A stretch of DNA of 34,575 bases from Candidatus Nomurabacteria bacterium RIFCSPLOWO2_12_FULL_44_11. GTDB lineage: Bacteria; Patescibacteriota; Minisyncoccia; Phycocordibacterales; UBA9973. The stretch spans positions 19,992-54,566 of the forward strand of contig MFVU01000015.1 of NCBI GenBank assembly GCA_001787125.1, written 5' to 3'. Shown piece after piece: positions 30,176-34,575 of the stretch (its first letter is position 1; every line of letters begins with the position of its first letter). The translations under genes were made by a program, and so were the position numbers. Below the pieces are notes generated by a model, which saw only the letters and a program-made list of their open reading frames with translations, was not told the DNA's origin and made no database searches.

Positions 30176-30571
30176 CTACTCTTTCAAATCTAGGCAAACG
30201 GAATTGAGACAGTAATGTTTGCCTGTTTTTGCTTCAGGATCTTCAAAAATGTGGCCTAAGTGGGAATTGCATTTAGCGCAGGTAACTTCGGTCCTAGCCA
30301 TGCCATGAGAAGTATCACGTTCAAATTTTACTGCTCCAGGCAATGCTTGATCAAAGGATGGCCAACCGGAAAGTCCCAGTGCGTTAGAACCAAATTTAGC
30401 ATCTGAAGAAAATAAAGGGCTCCCGCAGGCCGCACAGACATAGGTCCCATTTTTTTTCTCATGCAAATATTTTCCAGAAAAAGGAGCTTCGGTGCCCTTC
30501 TCGCGTAAAACTTTGTATTGTTCTGGGGTGAGTTTCTTTTTCCAAATTTTTTCTTTGTCTTCGTCGATCAT
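30176..30571 (-). CDS. msrB: Methionine-R-sulfoxide reductase B
   Basis: MsrB reduces methionine-R-sulfoxide in proteins. The 131-residue product has two zinc-binding CxxC pairs (CAAC and CAKC), SGWPSFDQALPGAVKF, SHLGHIF, and the catalytic Cys in HYCLNS. Length is normal for the free-standing form. It follows the unknown 30643 gene and precedes the VKOR-like gene; a GC-rich hairpin lies upstream. Confidence 0.94.
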   Translation of the reverse strand: MIDEDKEKIWKKKLTPEQYKVLREKGTEAPFSGKYLHEKKNGTYVCAACGSPLFSSDAKFGSNALGLSGWPSFDQALPGAVKFERDTSHGMARTEVTCAKCNSHLGHIFEDPEAKTGKHYCLNSVCLDLKE

Positions 30572-30595
30572 TTTATTATTCTACCATAATTAATA

Positions 30596-30635
30596 TCGCG
30601 CCGGACGAGGGGATGAAACCCTGCCGGCGCGATGC
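30596..30635. repeat. GC-rich hairpin before msrB
   Basis: ATCGCGCCGG and CCGGCGCGAT are perfect 10-base inverted copies enclosing an inner AGGG/CCCT pair. It lies between the 30643 gene and msrB. No T-run follows on either strand, so it is not a clear terminator. Confidence 0.6.
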
Positions 30636-30642
30636 GTGCTTG

Positions 30643-30855
30643 CTACCTCGGGAGGCAGCCGATCATGTTGAGTGCCGCTTGCCGGCGCGTTTGGCCGAAA
30701 CCTACTGCGCCACCCGTCGCTACGGGTGCAGTTGGATCACGGTAACAAAACCGCATCCAAGCATACGACGAATTCGGATCGTGATCTGGTCGATACAGAA
30801 AACCTCGGGCCTCGATGATAGCTTTGGCTTCCAGTTCTTCTCCACTCTCAGTCAT
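30643..30855 (-). CDS. Small hypothetical protein, GC-rich
   Basis: A 70-residue protein with no motif I recognise. Start at ATG 30855 is supported by a GAGG Shine-Dalgarno 9 bases upstream; the longer upstream frame would run into tRNA-Leu. It is rich in Ala, Arg and Gly and its codons are richer in G+C than nearby genes, like the gene at 11853. The C-terminal VGFGQTRRQAALNMIG resembles a double-stranded-RNA-binding-like helix only loosely, so I make no claim. Confidence 0.5.
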   Translation of the reverse strand: MTESGEELEAKAIIEARGFLYRPDHDPNSSYAWMRFCYRDPTAPVATGGAVGFGQTRRQAALNMIGCLPR

Positions 30856-30936
30856 TGCTATATACCTCGTGATCAAAAAGGTTCGAAAGAAGAATAACAT
30901 ATGTTTTGTGAAACACAAAAAGAGGGATACTTCCGG

Positions 30937-31020
30937 TGCGCGGGGGGAGATTTGAACTCCCATGCTCTTGCGAGCGCTACCACCTCAAGGTAGTACGTCT
31001 ACCAGTTTCGCCACCCGCGC
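30937..31020 (-). tRNA. tRNA-Leu (anticodon GAG)
   Basis: Acceptor GCGCGGG/CCCGCGC, anticodon stem CTACC/GGTAG with loop TTGAGGT (anticodon GAG), a long variable arm CGCTCGCAAGAGC, and a T arm with GTTCAAAT. Discriminator A73. CCA is not encoded (ACCGG follows). Confidence 0.96.
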
Positions 31021-31040
31021 TCGACTAGATTATATCAAAA

Positions 31041-31517
31041 TTATTCAGCTTTGACCCCGCCTGAATGAACTTCAGGTCGGGCGGGTTTTGTCACTTCTTC
31101 TTCCTCATCAACAATAGTGCTGCGCATCTTGCGGCGGACGTCCTTCACCGCCTTGGTACGAATGTAGTAGAGTTTGGAGCGTCCGGTGTTTGCTCTTTTT
31201 ACAATCTCAATTTTATCAACCATCGGGGAATAAAGCGGAAAAATTCTCTCCACCCCAACGCCCGAGGCCACGCGCCTTACGGTAAAAGTCCCGCCCGGTT
31301 CCGTGCCGTGCTTGCGCGCCAAGACCGTGCCCTCAAACGCCTGCAGGCGGAATTTTACTGTTTTTTCGCTTTTTTTATCTGCCCTAGTCGAAAATTTTTC
31401 TTCGGCAATTTTGGACCAGACCCGCACGGTATCGCCGGAACGAAAATCCAGTTTCCTCCGCGCCTCAATGTCCACCGGGCTAAATTTAATTTTGTTTAAT
31501 AAGGCAGTATTTGCCAT
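31041..31517 (-). CDS. rplS: 50S ribosomal protein L19 with acidic tail
   Basis: L19 sits at the subunit interface. The 158-residue product has FRSGDTVRVWSKIAEE, RLQAFEGTVLARKHGTEPGGTFTVRRVASGVGVERIFPLYSP (in parts), and RSKLYYIRTKAVKDVRRK. It is longer than the usual 115-120, with an insert before RLQAFEG and an acidic/Pro tail. I start at the ATG at 31517 (MANTALLNKIKF); 12 codons upstream are non-family. It is the gene after the cysteine-rich protein. Confidence 0.94.
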   Translation of the reverse strand: MANTALLNKIKFSPVDIEARRKLDFRSGDTVRVWSKIAEEKFSTRADKKSEKTVKFRLQAFEGTVLARKHGTEPGGTFTVRRVASGVGVERIFPLYSPMVDKIEIVKRANTGRSKLYYIRTKAVKDVRRKMRSTIVDEEEEVTKPARPEVHSGGVKAE

Positions 31518-31555
31518 CCGGGACAATTTATCATAAAGCCCCGGTTTAAGCAAAT

Positions 31556-33257
31556 TCAGAGAAATTCAGCTTGGTAGCATTTCTCGCAATAAACAATCTC
31601 CGGCCGGTCTGGCGAATAGGAAGTTTTTATTGGCATTTGGCATTTCATGCATTCGCGGTGATAAAGTTTAGGCATGTTTGTTTGTACGAAACGTGCTCGA
31701 TGGCGACATTCAGAGCAATAGCGCGGAATGGGTAAACCAAATTTTCCTAAAAAATTTAATTCATTTTCTATTATTTTATACCCGCGTTTACATTTCATAC
31801 ATTCAATCACTTCCTGAAGGATATTTTTGTTGACATCTTTTAGGTCGTCTGGCAGATCAGCCGCTTTTTTGGTGATTTTGTAGACTGGCTTTTCCTTCTC
31901 GAACCAACTAAGTCCTTTTTTTGGTGGCCTCGGTTTCAGTAGTTGGGAAATATTCCTGAGCAATTGTTTCGTTATACCCAAAAGGAGACAGTATAAGTGG
32001 AAAATATTCTCCGTACTTGTAAACTTTTCCTTTCTCGTCGATATAGGGATTTTTATCCATATCCCCAATAATCTTAAATTTTAAAGTTTCGTATTCTTGT
32101 TTTGAGTATTGCTTATTCAAGATACAATATTGTTTCTTCTTTAAGTTGATGCAACCAAAAGAATCTTTTGAGCTGTTAGCTGCGTAAATACAATATTCTA
32201 GATTGCGTGCATTAGAGAAACACTCACTACAAAAACGGCAATTGGATGCTCCTTCCCCTACGACGCAACACTCGTATAGCTTTTCTGAGTTATTGCCCCA
32301 ACCAGTATAATCATAAGCATCTTTCGTTTTCGGCAGGGTTAAAAATTGAACAAATCGACTATCTTCTACGCCGACCCCTATGTACACGTCGTGGGCATTT
32401 TTTGACTGGTATACATATTCCCCGGAAACCTTTTTATTCCGACTGTCACCCATGTAGAAGCGACGAGGAAATTGGAAGGAAAATTCCTGAAATTCTTTTA
32501 AGGTTAGCTCAACTGTTTGCCAGGAAGCCATATTTATTTGGGCTACTTTTTCTTTGTAATCCTCTTTAGTATGTTGCTTATTCCAAATGCAGTAATTTTT
32601 ATTCCGTAAATTCACACATCCAAAACAATTTGAGCAATCATAACAATTACGAGAAAAGTGCACGTCGTGGCAATCTCCACAATCAATGGTAAAATGGCAA
32701 TTATATAATTTATGGCCACCGATACTACCGTAGCAAAGTTCGGATTCATCTATGTGATAGCAATCCATGCAATCCCGAATGTGAGCCAAAATAGTACTGT
32801 AAAGAGAATTTTCTACATAATCCCCAAAATAAGTTAGATACGAATTTTTCTGCCAAGCAGTATAGTTCGTGTACGGAGTATTAATGTTTGTGGTATAGGT
32901 ACATTCCAATGCCATATAAGGAGATTTACTTTGCAGCTCTTTCATTTGTTCAAAAAAAGAGCGTGAGGGATCGTAATTCATTCCATATTCTGTGCCATCC
33001 CAACTATCGCCCCACCAGCAGGGATTACAGTAGACCTTTAATTTTTTGTCTCTGTGGAACATCGAGATTATACTTGCGCCACAGAGATCACAGGATCTTT
33101 TATAAAGTGTCCTAATGTTCACAAATGAAAACCTTCGGATCATCCGGCACTCTGGGCACCAGGTCGGCGGCGGGACTTGCATCTTTTCGTAGAATTTAAA
33201 ATCCTCCGGCTCTATATTAAAGTCCTTTTTGCAATTCTGGCATGTTCTTGTTTCCAC
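31556..33257 (-). pseudogene. Cysteine-rich zinc-ribbon protein with A7 frameshift
   Basis: Two frames together make one protein of about 566 residues. The first carries CQNCKKDF, CPECRMIRR, CDLCGASI, CNPCW and many later Cys, then ends at TAG (31908). The second, in another frame, gives GLSWFEKEKPVYK and a C-terminal zinc-ribbon pair (CMKCKRGY, CSECRHRAR, CMKCQMPI, CEKCYQAEF). The switch lies at a run of seven A (31922-31916); removing one A joins the frames. The start is GTG 33257, 6 bases after TATAAT. Family looks CPR-typical; function unknown. It may be a real mutation, an assembly error or transcriptional slippage. Confidence 0.7.
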
Positions 33258-33263
33258 GCCCAA

Positions 33264-33291
33264 ATTATATAATTAAATTTTAAAACGTCAA
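33264..33291 (-). promoter_or_regulatory. Promoter of the cysteine-rich gene, leaderless layout
   Basis: TTGACG (33291-33286) and TATAAT (33269-33264), spacer 16, then 6 bases and GTG at 33257. This chooses GTG over a TTG two codons upstream. Confidence 0.75.
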
Positions 33292-33359
33292 TTTAAATAT
33301 TGATTGTCGATAAGAAGTACTTATGCTACTTGATAATTTTAAGGAAGTTTATAATAAAG

Positions 33360-33376
33360 TGTCAATTTTCTTGACA
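33360..33376. promoter_or_regulatory. Inverted repeat over the TrmB-like gene's -35
   Basis: TGTCAA-TTTTC-TTGACA is a perfect 6-base inverted repeat whose right half is the -35 element. It is a candidate operator, possibly for autoregulation by the TrmB-like protein. Confidence 0.45.
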
Positions 33377-33398
33377 TTTTTCTAGGTTAATATATACT
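33371..33398 (+). promoter_or_regulatory. Promoter of the TrmB-like gene, leaderless layout
   Basis: TTGACA (33371-33376) and TATACT (33393-33398), spacer 16, then 6 bases and the ATG at 33405. Confidence 0.75.
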
Positions 33399-33404
33399 AG
33401 ATTG

Positions 33405-34163
33405 ATGAATCCGATAGAGACTTTGAAACAATTGGGATTGCATGAAAAACAAGCGGGGATATACCTGGCCCTTCTTGAACTAGGCGAGTCCTCTATGACC
33501 GAGATAGCCCGGAAGGCAAACTTAAAACGCCCTACGGTATATCTGATGATAGATGAGTTAATAATCCTCGGTCTTTGCTCGGAGCTGACCAAGGGAAAGA
33601 AAAAGTTTTACTCTGCCATTCACCCGCGCCGACTGGTGGAAATGACTCATTTCAGGAATAAGCAAGCGGAAAAATTATTGCCGGAGTTAGTAGCACTTCA
33701 AAATACCGCTGGGAAACCAAAGGTTAGAATGTTGGAAGGAATCGAGGGTATGCATATAGCTTATGAGGAAGCTTATTCTTCGTTAAACAATAAGGAGGAG
33801 GGATTATGGATAACAAATATAGATTTTTTGGAAGAAAAGTTTCCGGAGGTCATAAAACTATATTTAAAAACTCTAGAGAGACTGCGCAATCCCCCGATTC
33901 GGGAAATAGTCCAAGGCGGAGAAATAAGTAAAAATTACATTAAACGGGTGATAAATCTTAAAAAAGGAAAAAATTATAAAATAAGATACGTGCCTCAAAC
34001 ATACTTATTCGGATATACCGACCAATTAATAATTGGCGACAAAGTCATGACCTTCGTCCTGGGTAAAGAAATTTTCGTCCTTATCGTAGAGAGCAAAGAC
34101 AACGCCCAAACTCAGCGCGGAATTTTCGAACTGGCCTGGGGTGGGGCGGAAAAAATAAACTAA
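33405..34163 (+). CDS. TrmB-family transcriptional regulator
   Basis: A 252-residue HTH regulator of the TrmB type. The winged-helix domain spans about residues 5-75 (LGLHEKQAGIYLALLELGESSMTEIARKANLKRPTVYLMIDELI in parts), then a linker helix and a C-terminal effector or dimer domain. TrmB-like proteins often sense sugars, but related CPR proteins are uncharacterised. The ATG at 33405 is chosen over a TTG 3 bases up because of the promoter spacing. It faces the pseudouridine synthase, the 3' ends overlapping by 4 bases. Confidence 0.8.
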   Translation: MNPIETLKQLGLHEKQAGIYLALLELGESSMTEIARKANLKRPTVYLMIDELIILGLCSELTKGKKKFYSAIHPRRLVEMTHFRNKQAEKLLPELVALQNTAGKPKVRMLEGIEGMHIAYEEAYSSLNNKEEGLWITNIDFLEEKFPEVIKLYLKTLERLRNPPIREIVQGGEISKNYIKRVINLKKGKNYKIRYVPQTYLFGYTDQLIIGDKVMTFVLGKEIFVLIVESKDNAQTQRGIFELAWGGAEKIN

Positions 34164-34575
34164 AGGAATTTTTGGAACTCTTTTGGCAGGGGTGATTCTA
34201 TTTTGATTGTTTTGTTTTTTCCGCCAGAGGCGGATCCGCCTAGAGCGGAGAATTCTATTGACTTAGCGTGGAGTGCCATGCGTTTAATGCCTTTCGGGCA
34301 GGGACCGTCCGGGTTATAAAGTGAATCGCAGACAATTGGGTGATTTAAGTATTTCATATGCACTCTTATTTGGTGCGTCCGGCCGGTCTTGGGGCGGATT
34401 TCAAGAAAACTGAATTTCACCCCCTCGGCCTTTGGCCACTCTCCCTTCGCAGGGCGAGATTGTTGGATGTTTCCCTCCCTGCGAAGGGAGGGCGCAGGGA
34501 GGGTGAACCGCTTGAGTACCCTGTATTCCGTTACCGCTTCCCGCATTTCCCCCCTGGCACCTCGACCCGCGAGAT
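34160..34575 (-). CDS. RluD-type pseudouridine synthase (partial), with in-frame repeat inserts
   Basis: The C-terminal part of an RluA/RluD-family enzyme that makes pseudouridine in rRNA; the N-terminus with the catalytic Asp lies beyond the window. Seen are EAVTEYRVLKRF, the family block EIRPKTGRTHQIRVHMKYLNHPIVCDSLY (in parts) and RMALHAKSIEFSA. Between KRF and the family block lie about 28 extra residues encoded by an inverted repeat (34441-34490). A second insert (SALGGSASGG) is the tandem palindrome at 34220-34249, in the same frame as in rpsC. Confidence 0.85.
   Translation of the reverse strand, partial: LAGRGARGEMREAVTEYRVLKRFTLPAPSLRREGNIQQSRPAKGEWPKAEGVKFSFLEIRPKTGRTHQIRVHMKYLNHPIVCDSLYNPDGPCPKGIKRMALHAKSIEFSALGGSASGGKNKTIKIESPLPKEFQKFL
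34220..34249. repeat. Tandem palindromic repeat inside the pseudouridine synthase gene
   Basis: TCCGCC-AGA-GGCGGA followed directly by TCCGCC-TAG-AGCGGA. Same element, tandem layout and reading frame (SAxGG twice) as at 1470-1499 in rpsC. Confidence 0.85.
34441..34490. repeat. 14-base inverted repeat inside the pseudouridine synthase gene
   Basis: CTCCCTTCGCAGGG (34441-34454) and CCCTGCGAAGGGAG (34477-34490) are perfect inverted copies around 22 bases. A third partial GGGAGGG unit follows. They encode the extra segment after VLKRF. Confidence 0.8.

Noticed and set aside
1-34575. CRISPR array or cas genes
   Set aside because: No regularly spaced direct repeats of 24-40 bases with unique spacers. 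The only regular direct repeats are the 7-base units.
1-34575. Transposase, integrase or phage genes
   Set aside because: No product with such motifs is encoded. The repeats present are short and palindromic.
1-34575. Recoding of UGA as glycine or tryptophan
   Set aside because: TGA ends rpsG and thyA at the expected family C-termini, so it is a stop here.

Overview
This window looks like a chromosome segment of a Candidate Phyla Radiation bacterium, most likely Parcubacteria/Patescibacteria. The pointers are compact gene spacing, a mix of leaderless and weakly leadered genes, ribosomal proteins with lineage-type tails, a CPR-type zinc-ribbon protein, and many short palindromic repeats in spacers and even inside genes. 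UGA is a stop codon (rpsG, and the ATGA overlap of thyA/folA), so this is not a UGA-Gly lineage such as Gracilibacteria. Taxonomy is inferred from gene content only.

Layout. 1-7467 (minus): tuf-rpsJ-rplC-rplD-rplW-rplB, then a 420-base spacer holding a probable structured RNA with its own promoter and terminator hairpin, then rpsS-rplV-rpsC-rplP-rpmC-rpsQ-rplN-rplX (cut by the window edge). 7670-11797 (minus): two unknown genes and a pyrD-pyrE-pyrF run, preceded by a DedA-type membrane protein. 11853-14381 (minus): unknown genes, a patatin-like lipase and a squalene/phytoene-synthase-like protein. 14429-18177 (minus): rpsL-rpsG, an unknown small gene and fusA, with a second in-frame copy of the EF-G C-terminus after the fusA stop. 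18327-20531: M50 protease, rpmB (plus strand) and a DEAD-box helicase. 20603-22501 (plus): thyA-folA-dcd. 22505-25396 (minus): a possible cofactor module of ECF-S-like membrane protein, RibD/DHFR-like reductase, CofE-like glutamate ligase and ATP-grasp ligase. 25424-29609: secE-nusG-rplK, a SIMPL protein, murB, a Sua5/YrdC protein and a DUF1003 protein. 29648-31517: tRNA-His, a VKOR-like protein, MsrB, an unknown gene, tRNA-Leu and rplS. 31556-34575: a cysteine-rich zinc-ribbon gene with a frameshift at an A7 run, a TrmB-like regulator, and a pseudouridine synthase cut by the window edge.

How it fits together. Most of the window is translation machinery. Pyrimidine and thymidylate genes form a nucleotide branch (PyrD/E/F to UMP; Dcd, ThyA and DHFR to dTMP), and folate use by ThyA/DHFR gives a plausible client for the adjacent glutamate-ligase module. 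Two promoter layouts recur. In several genes a -10-like hexamer lies exactly 6 bases before the start codon, predicting leaderless mRNAs. In the tuf, fusA and secE transcripts the predicted +1 base falls at or within one base of a stem-loop followed by a T-run. The items most worth a second look are the RNA between rplB and rpsS, the leaderless code (including a helicase with no AUG/GUG/UUG start), the in-frame palindromic inserts, the heptamer repeats before ribosomal-protein starts, the doubled fusA tail and the glutamate-ligase module.
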